Part shown: piece by piece, positions 1 through 6,147 of the stretch | Position numbering within the stretch: the first letter of the stretch is position 1 | Layout: the number at the start of each line of letters is the position of its first letter | Assembly: GCA_965371945.1 (NCBI GenBank) | Contig: CBDVAK010000164.1 | Coordinates: forward strand, 1 to 7,511 | Source of the DNA: CBDVAK01 sp965371945 | GTDB lineage: Bacteria; Pseudomonadota; Gammaproteobacteria; Competibacterales; JAHEDQ01 | Length of the DNA stretch: 7,511 nt | Reading direction: 5' to 3' | Notes under the pieces: model-generated | The model's input: the letters and a program-made list of their open reading frames with translations, nothing else | Told to the model about the DNA's origin: nothing | Databases searched by the model: none | Translations under genes and position numbers: made by a program

Positions 1-1136
1 AACAACACCTGCACGATCTGGGGTGACTGCTGGCGGCTGCGATCCGAAATCGGACTCGACAACACTATCTGCAGGCTGCGGGTGACACGGGCCGCGGTTC
101 TGGGGTCCAGCGTCACTCCGTGTTTCCAGTTGATTCGTGCCAGTGCCGGCCAATCGGGGTCCAGACCCGCACCGGCTGGTCCTGGCACGCCACGCGCGCC
201 CTGCAGTCCTCTGAGACCTCTGAGACCTCGCGGGCCTCGCGGTCCTGCCGGTCCCGGCTGGCCTTGTACACCAGCAGCACCCGCCGTCCCGAGGTCACCC
301 TTTGCTCCTCTAGCGCCGCGCGATCCGGGAGGACCGGCCTCACCTTGTGGACCCGGGGTGCCGTCCGCACCAGCTCCACCCGGCGCTCCCCTGGGGCCAC
401 GCGGTCCTGCCGGACCGGCATCACCCGGGGATCCCACAGGTCCATCTGTGCCGGGCTCACCCTTCGCTCCTCTGGGACCTCGCGGACCGGACTCGCCCGG
501 CTCCCCTGCCCCACCCGCGGGGCCTTGCAGACCTGCTTCGCCCGATACCCCTTGTTGGCCGCGGGGACCCCGGTCACCGGCAGGACCAGGCGGACCCGCC
601 AGTGCCGGTCCGTCGAAGTGCCAGCGGCCCTGGCCGTCCTGCAGCCACTCGCCGCTGTGGCTGTGATGACCGGTGGCTGCGAACTGTGAGGGTTCCTGAC
701 GCAACGTCATCCCGCCGTCACCCGCTTCGACCTGCGCCACCGTGATGCTGTCGGCATCGCCCGGGTCCGCAGCGCTTGTCACCGCCAGCACCGTGGTCAA
801 GGTGATCAAGGTCGGGGCGTCGTGGTGGCGCAATTCCTCGATATCGGCATTGCGGGCACGCAGCACAACGCGCCAGGGTGCCCCCCCGGCGGGCAGTTCG
901 ATCTGTGCGGTTTCGTCCAGAAACAAACGCACGCCGCTGGCCGCAAAAGCCGCACCGGGTTGCACCGTAACCCGCTGTCCATCGAGTTCGGCGCGCAAGC
1001 CCCAGACGATGGTGTCGAGGCCGATGCCACGGCGCAGATCGGCCACCGATTCACGCAGACGGTCCTGCAGGTGCTGCAGATGCAGCGCGGCCACCCTTTG
1101 CCCATCGATGAATCGGCTGTGAGCGTCTTCGGCCAT
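1..1136 (-). CDS. collagen-like tail-fibre protein, 3' end off the window
   Basis: 378 codons are visible from ATG at 1136 to the left edge without a stop, so the C-terminus is missing. The start is supported by a strong ribosome binding site eight bases upstream. Residues 1-150 form a non-collagenous head that begins FIDGQRVAALHLQHLQDRLR, followed by beta-rich sequence; this resembles N-terminal anchoring regions of tail-fibre-type proteins (inference from pattern). A His cluster, GHHSHSG, lies at 156-162. Residues 181-321 are 47 uninterrupted Gly-X-Y triplets, ending with Gly-Ala-Gly at 322-324, with Arg often in Y and two Lys-Gly-Glu/Asp motifs (KGE at 225, KGD at 279) of the kind that stabilise collagen triple helices. 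After the rod comes a short segment (DPDWPALARINWKHG) and the start of a beta-rich domain that could be Ig-like. There is no signal peptide or membrane segment. Last gene of a baseplate cluster, it fits a trimeric fibre that binds a receptor. A surface collagen-like protein is the alternative, but the missing signal peptide argues against it. Confidence 0.88.
   Translation of the reverse strand, partial: MAEDAHSRFIDGQRVAALHLQHLQDRLRESVADLRRGIGLDTIVWGLRAELDGQRVTVQPGAAFAASGVRLFLDETAQIELPAGGAPWRVVLRARNADIEELRHHDAPTLITLTTVLAVTSAADPGDADSITVAQVEAGDGGMTLRQEPSQFAATGHHSHSGEWLQDGQGRWHFDGPALAGPPGPAGDRGPRGQQGVSGEAGLQGPAGGAGEPGESGPRGPRGAKGEPGTDGPVGSPGDAGPAGPRGPRGAPGGAGADGTPGPQGEAGPPGSRGARGAKGDLGTAGAAGVQGQPGPAGPRGPRGLRGLRGLQGARGVPGPAGAGLDPDWPALARINWKHGVTLDPRTAARVTRSLQIVLSSPISDRSRQQSPQIVQVL
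165..569 (-). repeat. five tandem 81-base repeats encoding the collagen rod
   Basis: The Gly-X-Y tract shows a second period of nine triplets. Units start at residues 190, 217, 244, 271 and 298, each opening GPR or GSR (GPRGQQ, GPRGPR, GPRGPR, GSRGAR, GPRGPR). Column eight of each unit is GEP, GDA, GEA, GQP and GPA; column three is GVS, GAK, GAP, GAK and GLR. The DNA is also related between units: the second to fourth all carry a GAGGAGC-like or GGGGAGC-like stretch before the third triplet. The last unit (245-165) has drifted most, with repeated GLR triplets, and ends exactly where the collagen pattern stops. Growth by duplication of an 81-base unit explains this. Length variation between strains is expected by inference. 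Confidence 0.85.
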
Positions 1137-1144
1137 GGTCTTGT

Positions 1145-1152
1145 ACCTCCCT
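1145..1152 (-). promoter_or_regulatory. strong ribosome binding site of the collagen-like gene
   Basis: On the minus strand AGGGAGGT precedes the ATG at 1136 with eight bases between. It is among the best Shine-Dalgarno matches in the window and settles the start. The genes upstream at 2863 and 3457 have much weaker sites, so this cistron may be translated more strongly, as would suit a trimeric fibre (inference). Confidence 0.75.
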
Positions 1153-1157
1153 GGAGC

Positions 1158-1174
1158 GCTGCTGACGCAGCAGC
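1158..1174 (-). other. small hairpin between the 562-residue gene and the collagen-like gene
   Basis: A perfect 7-base stem (GCTGCTG / CAGCAGC) with a 3-base loop begins directly after the TGA stop of the upstream gene and ends just before the ribosome binding site of the next. No T-run follows on the minus strand, so it is not a typical intrinsic terminator. It may slow exonucleases or separate translation of the two cistrons. It may also be chance in GC-rich DNA. Confidence 0.35.
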
Positions 1175-2863
1175 TCAGGCGTGGGTGATGGCATCAACCT
1201 CGGTGAGCGTAACCCTGCCGGGGGTATGGCTGGTCACCAACAGATTGGTTGCCGCATCGCCACCGGGCGGCACCTCCAATTGCAGCCGCAGGCCATCCTC
1301 GGTCGGTGTCGCCACCTGCCCGCCGGCAGCACCCTCGAGGGTCAACAGCATGGGTTCGAACGGCTCGGTGTCCGGGGCCAGCCCGACCACGCGGATACGC
1401 CCGGCCACCGCACCCAGCGTGGTGCCATCACCGAATACGGCCGGCAACGTCCGCCAAGGGCCCTCGGGAGGCCCGATTCTCAGCGCCCGCTCACCGTCGC
1501 TGGCAGCAGCCAGGGTCCAGCTCAGCTCGCCACGACTGACAATCAGCGCAGCCCAGGGTGGCTGTAAGGCGTCAAAAGCCTGGGGTTGGGGAAAAACAAA
1601 GCTGATCCATTGTTCATCCTGCTGTTCCCAACTCACCGGCGCGCTGACCGCCGAGCTGACAGCCCGCAGGGGGCGGCCGTTGTCGTCCTCCCACAGCACG
1701 ACCCGGGCTTCGGCACCGCCACTGACCGTGCTCAGCGGCACCCGTACGCCGGTCAGTTGTCCGAGATCCTGCAAACGGCTGTCACCATCAAGACGCACGC
1801 AGGCCGCGCGCCCGTTCCCCAGACGCAGTTCGCCAAGCCCGCTGGCTGGCGGCCCCAACGCCGGCACTACCCGCTGAGGCGGCAGATCGCCGGTCAGGGT
1901 CAGACGCAGTCCACGCAACCGGGCCGCAGCGTCGATCGAGTCCGGTAACTGCAGTTCAAGCTGCTGCACACCCTCGCTGGCATAGTCGAGCACCAGTTGC
2001 TCGGCACCCTGAAAACGCAGCCGGTGCAACAATGAAAGCTGCTGCTCCTCTACCTCGATGGCAAGCCGCCCCGGTACGCTGCTGGTCAGTTCCAGAATCA
2101 GCGTCTGCGCGCTGGCCTCGCCTGCGTCCCCGGCGAACTCCTCCAGCGCCGCGGCGATCGGGATTCGTCTTTTGCCCTCGCTGCTCCAGGCCGTGGCGCT
2201 GATCGCGGTTTCCGCCCCGGGCTGAACACTGCCGGGATGTTCCCAGACCGGTAGCCCCCCTTCGATCGTCAGGCTCAGATCGGCCGGCAATTCGGGCAGC
2301 GACAGCTCCAGCGCGGCCATCAGAAATTCCATGTCCGCTACTGTATCGCCGGGTTCCAGCAACAAGCGCTCGGTGCGGGTCTCCGCAATCGGGTATTCGT
2401 ACATCAGGTAGCTGGCGGTGCCGGTATCTTCGCCACCGCGCTCGGTGGGCCCGGCCGGCGTATTCGGCAGCACCACCGCGCGCGTGTCGAAGCGCGTACC
2501 CAGCCACGCATAGGCGCGGTGACCACTGCCGGCGAAGGGCAGCAGCAGTGCACTGACCGTTCGCGGCCTGCCGAAGTCCACTACCACCGCGGGGCGCCCC
2601 AACGGCCCCTTGCTGGTGCGCAGATCAGCCGACAGCATGGCCCGCACCCGCTCGGCGCGGGTCGCTGTCACCACCAGATCGAAACGCCGCACGATGGCAT
2701 TGGCGGGCAGGGATATCTGTCGCAGCGCACGGCTGCTGCCATCTGCACTGACCCGCCTCACCGGCGGCCTGCGCCGTCTTCGAGCCGGCAACACGCGGTC
2801 ACGGCCCTTGGACAACACCCGCCTTTGTTGTCCGTCGGTTGCGATGGTACGTTTGCGCGCCAC
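1175..2863 (-). CDS. 562-residue beta-rich protein of the tail cluster, unknown family
   Basis: I do not recognise a family. The start is GTG at 2863, 24 bases after the previous stop, with no strong Shine-Dalgarno; an in-frame CTG lies just upstream and the first internal Met is at residue 76, too late to be likely. Residues 1-37 are extremely basic (15 Arg/Lys, including five Arg in a row at 28-32). The rest alternates short beta-strand-like stretches with Pro/Gly turns. VVVDFGRPRTVSALLLPF at 93-110 followed by YAWLGTRFDTRAVVL at 118-132 resembles the core pattern of galactose-binding or discoidin-like sandwiches (weak inference). Similar beta-rich stretches recur near 255-325 and 420-495. 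No signal peptide, transmembrane segment or catalytic motif is evident. It lies between PASTA-type genes and the fibre gene, so a structural or adhesive role in the particle is plausible. Confidence 0.75.
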   Translation of the reverse strand: MARKRTIATDGQQRRVLSKGRDRVLPARRRRRPPVRRVSADGSSRALRQISLPANAIVRRFDLVVTATRAERVRAMLSADLRTSKGPLGRPAVVVDFGRPRTVSALLLPFAGSGHRAYAWLGTRFDTRAVVLPNTPAGPTERGGEDTGTASYLMYEYPIAETRTERLLLEPGDTVADMEFLMAALELSLPELPADLSLTIEGGLPVWEHPGSVQPGAETAISATAWSSEGKRRIPIAAALEEFAGDAGEASAQTLILELTSSVPGRLAIEVEEQQLSLLHRLRFQGAEQLVLDYASEGVQQLELQLPDSIDAAARLRGLRLTLTGDLPPQRVVPALGPPASGLGELRLGNGRAACVRLDGDSRLQDLGQLTGVRVPLSTVSGGAEARVVLWEDDNGRPLRAVSSAVSAPVSWEQQDEQWISFVFPQPQAFDALQPPWAALIVSRGELSWTLAAASDGERALRIGPPEGPWRTLPAVFGDGTTLGAVAGRIRVVGLAPDTEPFEPMLLTLEGAAGGQVATPTEDGLRLQLEVPPGGDAATNLLVTSHTPGRVTLTEVDAITHA

Positions 2864-2887
2864 TGTCAGCAGTCTCGGTCGCGAGCC

Positions 2888-3457
2888 TTACTTGAATGCC
2901 AACACTGCACGCAAGGCATTGAACCCTCGCGTGAAATTCTTGTCCGGATCGCTGTCGTCTATGGTCATGCCGGCGCTGCTCGCCATCCGCTGGGTCATGG
3001 TCTGGCGATCGGCATCGGGGATCGAGTCGACGTCTTCATACTTGAGCGCCAGGGACTGCAAAATACGATCGCCCTGCACTTTTTCCAGCAAAGCGGCCAC
3101 GGTGGATTCCCGCACCGCGACATGAATGTCATCGAACACGCGCAGAGGAACATCCTGGCGTGGCGCCAGCACCAGGTCGATCACCGTTCCGGGTCCCACC
3201 TTGGTTCCCGGCGCGATACCTTGCGCCACCACCCGTGGCGCCTGCGTCGGTCTCAGTATCTCCAGACCGCTGAGAAATTCGTCGACCCGGTTGACGTCCG
3301 CCCTGACCGGCGGGACCTGGAAACCTTCGCGTACCACGCGAGCCCTGGCCGGCTTGTCGTCGAGGTCGACGAATACCGTTTTGTTGCGTTTCACCGACGA
3401 CACGGCAAAACTGCGGTTAGAAATCGTACCCTTGCTGCCAATCTTTCTGGTCGCCAT
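2888..3457 (-). CDS. 189-residue protein with a degenerate PASTA-like segment
   Basis: ATG at 3457 is 17 bases downstream of the preceding stop; the site ahead is a weak GGGG seven to ten bases before it. The first 45 residues are basic and polar. Residues 48-98 read like a diverged PASTA domain: a VPP opening, a poorly conserved helix, then VVAQGIAPGTKVGPGTVIDL, which closely follows the usual second half of PASTA (hydrophobic strand, Pro-Gly turn, second strand). Residues 100-189 are mostly helical with an acidic DDSDPD patch at 167-172 and end in ALRAVLAFK; I do not recognise this part. No signal peptide or membrane segment is seen. It follows another PASTA gene, suggesting the two proteins share a binding target or bind each other. 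PASTA domains are best known from Ser/Thr kinases and penicillin-binding proteins, where several bind peptidoglycan; whether this copy does is unknown. Confidence 0.77.
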   Translation of the reverse strand: MATRKIGSKGTISNRSFAVSSVKRNKTVFVDLDDKPARARVVREGFQVPPVRADVNRVDEFLSGLEILRPTQAPRVVAQGIAPGTKVGPGTVIDLVLAPRQDVPLRVFDDIHVAVRESTVAALLEKVQGDRILQSLALKYEDVDSIPDADRQTMTQRMASSAGMTIDDSDPDKNFTRGFNALRAVLAFK

Positions 3458-3474
3458 TTCTATTGCCCCGCTAT

Positions 3475-4200
3475 TCAGGCTGAACTGCGCTTACGACGGG
3501 TTTCGACACTGCCGAGTCGCAGGCCGATCGCTTCCAGCGCCTTGCGTGCTTCGCTAAGCGACAGACCGGTGAGTGGCGGAACCTCCACCGATTCCTCCAC
3601 CTGCAGGGCGGCGGCCACCACCAGTTGTACCTTGCCGGTCGGGGGCACCGCCTCACCCGGTTGAGGCAGATGCATCAATACCGGTTGACCGCTGTACTCG
3701 GGGTCAGGATTGGCCGGTGGCAGTTCGCGGCCGACGACATCCAGCAAACGCCCCACGGTAATGCTTCGGTCCTCCAGCTCTGCCAGCGCCGCACCCAGCT
3801 CAACCCCGATCAGATTGGGCATGAAGGCGCCGTCGGTCTCCAGGCTCAGCTCGACATTGCCTACCCCCGGTACCGTGACCGCGGTGCTGGCCGGCTTGAA
3901 CCCCGGGGCCTGGGCACGGATCGTAAAAGCGCCGGGCGGCAGCGCCGCGAAGACAAAGCTGCCATCGCCGTTGACCGGCGCCACCGCCTGGGCCAACCAG
4001 CCGTCGTCGCGGCGGGCGGTGACCCGGACGCTGGCACGATCGATTTCACTGTTGGACAACTGCACTCGAAGCGCCGTTGCCTGACTGCTAAGGATGAACT
4101 CGTTGAGCGAACGAATGCCGTCCACCAGTTCGTTCCAAGCCTGGGCGGTAATCGGTTCACCGGGGGATACGGCCTTGCCGGCAAAGGGTTCTAGCTCCAT
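3475..4200 (-). CDS. carboxypeptidase-regulatory-like plus PASTA domain protein
   Basis: I choose ATG at 4200 (241 residues) over an in-frame TTG at 4224 because GAGGA lies eight bases before the ATG. Residues 1-40 are a helix-rich head (AWNELVDGIRSLNEF). Residues 44-121 look like a carboxypeptidase-regulatory or transthyretin-like beta sandwich: a strand, NGDGSFVFAALPPGAFTIRA at 77-96, then strands to VELSLE. Residues 127-197 are a PASTA domain: MPNLIG opening, AALAELEDR helix, and LPQPGEAVPPTGKVQLVVA closing. A second PASTA begins VPPLTGLSLSEARKALEAIG at 207-226 but stops after its first half in a basic tail, RRKRSSA. No signal peptide or membrane segment is visible, so it is likely a soluble particle component. 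It sits downstream of the 165-base palindrome. The PASTA could dock the particle to cell wall or glycan, or act as a structural module (inference). Confidence 0.82.
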   Translation of the reverse strand: MELEPFAGKAVSPGEPITAQAWNELVDGIRSLNEFILSSQATALRVQLSNSEIDRASVRVTARRDDGWLAQAVAPVNGDGSFVFAALPPGAFTIRAQAPGFKPASTAVTVPGVGNVELSLETDGAFMPNLIGVELGAALAELEDRSITVGRLLDVVGRELPPANPDPEYSGQPVLMHLPQPGEAVPPTGKVQLVVAAALQVEESVEVPPLTGLSLSEARKALEAIGLRLGSVETRRKRSSA

Positions 4201-4208
4201 CTCATCGG

Positions 4209-4213
4209 TCCTC
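4209..4213 (-). promoter_or_regulatory. ribosome binding site fixing the PASTA-gene start at 4200
   Basis: GAGGA on the minus strand stands eight bases ahead of ATG at 4200. It overlaps the N-terminal codons of the longer TTG-initiated version, which has no comparable site in front of it, so the shorter protein is preferred. Confidence 0.7.
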
Positions 4214-4240
4214 GTGTGAGGCAATGTTTGTCAAGAAACC

Positions 4241-4405
4241 TATACCCACGGCGCGCCGGTATTCGGTTTTGAGGGTGCGTGCATTGGCGTGAAGGGCAAG
4301 GCGGGAATGCGCCGCTCCAGCCGCACTACAGCAAGCATTTCCAACGCAGCCATCCACGTCAAGGCGCGTGCGATGGCGGCCGAATACCAGTGTGCCGTGG
4401 GTATA
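4241..4405. repeat. 165-base imperfect palindrome with 26-base terminal inverted repeats
   Basis: The gap between the 577-residue gene and the PASTA gene holds an element whose ends match in inverted orientation. The left end, 4241-4266, starts TATACCCACGGC and ends GGTATTCGG; the reverse complement of the right end, 4405-4380, has the same 12 and 9 outer and inner bases. Of 26 positions 23 agree, and all three differences are transitions. The inner arms (about 4275-4310 against 4335-4370) still match in part, for instance TTGGCGTG against TTGACGTG and GAATGC against AAATGC, so the whole element can fold into one long hairpin. No transposase or convincing gene is inside; an 81-codon frame crossing it (4447-4202) is not credible. 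Candidates are a miniature inverted-repeat element, a dispersed palindromic repeat, or an RNA-processing structure within the operon. No T-run follows either side, which argues against a standard terminator. The remaining bases of the gap (4201-4240 and 4406-4413) hold only the ribosome binding site and a lone TTGACA. Confidence 0.78.
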
Positions 4406-4413
4406 CAACGGGT

Positions 4414-6147
4414 TCAAGGCTGCGGGTCCGGCTGGCTGGCGCTCCACAGCAAGGTGCCCGACATGACCCGGCTCAAGGCATTTGACGGGTCATCGTCGTC
4501 CGCGGGCAGCGCAGCCTTGCCCAACACCCACTGGTCTTCGACAAAGTCGACTTCCACCTTGATGCCGGCCGGGCGAAATCGCTGCAAGGCGCGGCCGACC
4601 TGCTCGCGAACCTGCACTCCGTCACTGTCGTCGTAACCACGAAAACGCTCGGGTATCAAAACGCGTACGCAATAGGCCTGGTGCTCCAGCCAATGCAGAG
4701 AAACCTGTGCCGCGGCGTCACCGCTGCCGGCGAACACGGCAGCATCCGCGATCCCCAGACCAAAACGGGGGGTCACCAGATGCATGCGCTGCAGCAGCTC
4801 TGGCGGGGTGGATCCGAAGGGGTCGTTGCCCGGCACAATCGACACCGGTGGCGCACCGGGACGCGACGCCGAGAAGTAGCCGTGCTGGACGAAAAACGCG
4901 AACCGGGTTTTGCCCACGCCGATACTGGGCATGGGCAGGCTGTCTCCGCTGCCGGGCAGCTGCGCTTCACGATCGAGACTGGCTGCCGGTGTCATCGTAA
5001 CGAAGCGAGCCTCGCTTGCTGCGCTCTCTTGCAGATCCGCACTGGCGGCATCCGCGAACACGAAATCGCGCTCGGCTCCGGATGCCGCCACACCTTCCAC
5101 CGCGCTTGCAGCCACGGTGGCGGCGAAACAGGCTCCGCGCCAGGCATAGGCACGGCTGGTGATATCGGCGCCATCGAGCAATACCCGCCCTTGTTCGCTG
5201 AAAACGAGCTGCTGGCCGTCACCTACCCGGGCAAAGATCCCCACGCCGTGACCGGCATCGCGATTGACGATCATGGGACTGACCGTGCGCTCACCGATAC
5301 CACGAACACGGATCTCCAGCAGGGCCTCGTCAAAACCCTTGCGGATGTAGTGAAACAGCTCGGCGTGCTCGCGCGGGTGCGGGCCTCGTTCGGCAGGCTG
5401 GCGCGGGTTCTCCTCCAACCCCAGGTACTCGGTCGGGGGGTCGATGGCCGGGCCCCTGCCGGCGCTGGAATCCGGTCGACGCAAGCGCAAACGATCCTGT
5501 GCCGGGGCTGCGTGCCAAAACCGGTCACTGCTGTGTACGATAGGTCCCAGATCCAGATCAAGCGCATTGGCCGCCCCACGCATCAGGGCGCGCACGCTGC
5601 CATTGCCGGCTGCATGAATCCGGGCCGTGGTGTCGACCCGCTCACGCACGCCATCCAGCAGCACCTGCGCGCGGGTGGCGGCGTCCAGCACCGGCAGCAA
5701 CCGCAGCACTGTCGCGGCCACGTCCAGCGGCTGGTCGTTGGCCGGATCCTCGCGGAACAGATCCAGGTGATCGCTGCCGGGCAAAGACCACAGTGACAAC
5801 AAATGCTCAGCCAACTGCCGGCGCTGTTCCACATCGCCATCGGCGTCAACGTTGTCCTGCAACCGCGCCAGACGCGCCCGGGCGAGGTTGTGGCGGGCGC
5901 TGATCACCACCAGTTCCGCACCACGAATCGCGTGCAACCCGGCCAGCAGCATCAGGTCGTGGAGTTCTGCCGCCTCCTGCAGACGATGGGCGCGCCGTAT
6001 GCCTTGCAACGCGGCGGTCTGCACATCCTGGTCGCGCACCAGTGCACTCACCACGTGGGCCAGCAACTTGCCGGGGCTGTAAGCCTCCAGATGGCGTGGG
6101 AAACGCCCCAGGACCCTTAGCGCCCTTCCGGCCGGGGTAGAATTCAT
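4414..6147 (-). CDS. 577-residue tail or baseplate-associated protein
   Basis: ATG at 6147 overlaps the TGA of the baseplate J-like gene in an ATGA; there is no good Shine-Dalgarno, so translation is probably coupled to the upstream gene. Residues 20-100 are helical (YSPGKLLAHVVSALVRDQDV, then RRAHRLQEAAELHDLMLLAG). Residues 105-200 remain helix-rich. A beta-rich centre at 265-345 includes FDEALLEIRVRG, SPMIVNRDAGHGVGIFARVG and LLDGADITSRAYAWRGACFA. The C-terminal region (485-545) contains VRVLIPERFRGYDDSDG, a helix, then RFRPAGIKVEVDFVEDQWVL, a pattern that looks like the strand-helix-strand ends found on phage tail and baseplate wedge proteins (inference). The last residues are acidic and proline-containing. 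There is no signal peptide. The gene order (directly after J) matches the place of gpI-like tail proteins in P2-type loci, but length and centre differ, so I give no symbol. Confidence 0.78.
   Translation of the reverse strand: MNSTPAGRALRVLGRFPRHLEAYSPGKLLAHVVSALVRDQDVQTAALQGIRRAHRLQEAAELHDLMLLAGLHAIRGAELVVISARHNLARARLARLQDNVDADGDVEQRRQLAEHLLSLWSLPGSDHLDLFREDPANDQPLDVAATVLRLLPVLDAATRAQVLLDGVRERVDTTARIHAAGNGSVRALMRGAANALDLDLGPIVHSSDRFWHAAPAQDRLRLRRPDSSAGRGPAIDPPTEYLGLEENPRQPAERGPHPREHAELFHYIRKGFDEALLEIRVRGIGERTVSPMIVNRDAGHGVGIFARVGDGQQLVFSEQGRVLLDGADITSRAYAWRGACFAATVAASAVEGVAASGAERDFVFADAASADLQESAASEARFVTMTPAASLDREAQLPGSGDSLPMPSIGVGKTRFAFFVQHGYFSASRPGAPPVSIVPGNDPFGSTPPELLQRMHLVTPRFGLGIADAAVFAGSGDAAAQVSLHWLEHQAYCVRVLIPERFRGYDDSDGVQVREQVGRALQRFRPAGIKVEVDFVEDQWVLGKAALPADDDDPSNALSRVMSGTLLWSASQPDPQP

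Noticed and set aside
82..666. Plus-strand proline-rich, collagen-looking open frame of 194 codons
   Set aside because: It is the antisense of the Gly-X-Y tract: GGN codons read as NCC and CCN as NGG, so a GC-rich collagen gene gives a Pro/Gly-rich shadow. The Gly-X-Y register is perfect only on the minus strand, which also has the strong ribosome binding site.
822..1877. Plus-strand open frame of 351 codons
   Set aside because: It spans the junction of two minus-strand genes and has low-complexity Ser/Pro/Arg content typical of antisense frames in GC-rich DNA.
2519..3664. Plus-strand open frame of 381 codons
   Set aside because: It crosses three minus-strand genes that have recognisable or consistent protein features; its translation is His/Arg/Gln-rich without any domain pattern.
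4229..4234. TTGACA (-35-like) on the minus strand ahead of the PASTA gene
   Set aside because: At 17 bases spacing the -10 position reads GGACCG, and no TATAAT-like hexamer lies within 15-19 bases. Not supported as a promoter.
4241..4405. Palindrome as an intrinsic terminator or an integron attC site
   Set aside because: No T-run follows on either strand, and I found no GTTRRRY / RYYYAAC core pair at its ends; kept only as an inverted-repeat element.
4202..4447. 81-codon minus-strand frame in the gap before the PASTA gene
   Set aside because: It reads through both arms of the palindrome and overlaps the end of the 577-residue gene; composition is not protein-like and no ribosome binding site was seen.
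4681..5796. Plus-strand open frame of 371 codons
   Set aside because: It lies wholly inside the 577-residue minus-strand gene, which is start-coupled to the J-like gene and has tail-like C-terminal sequence.
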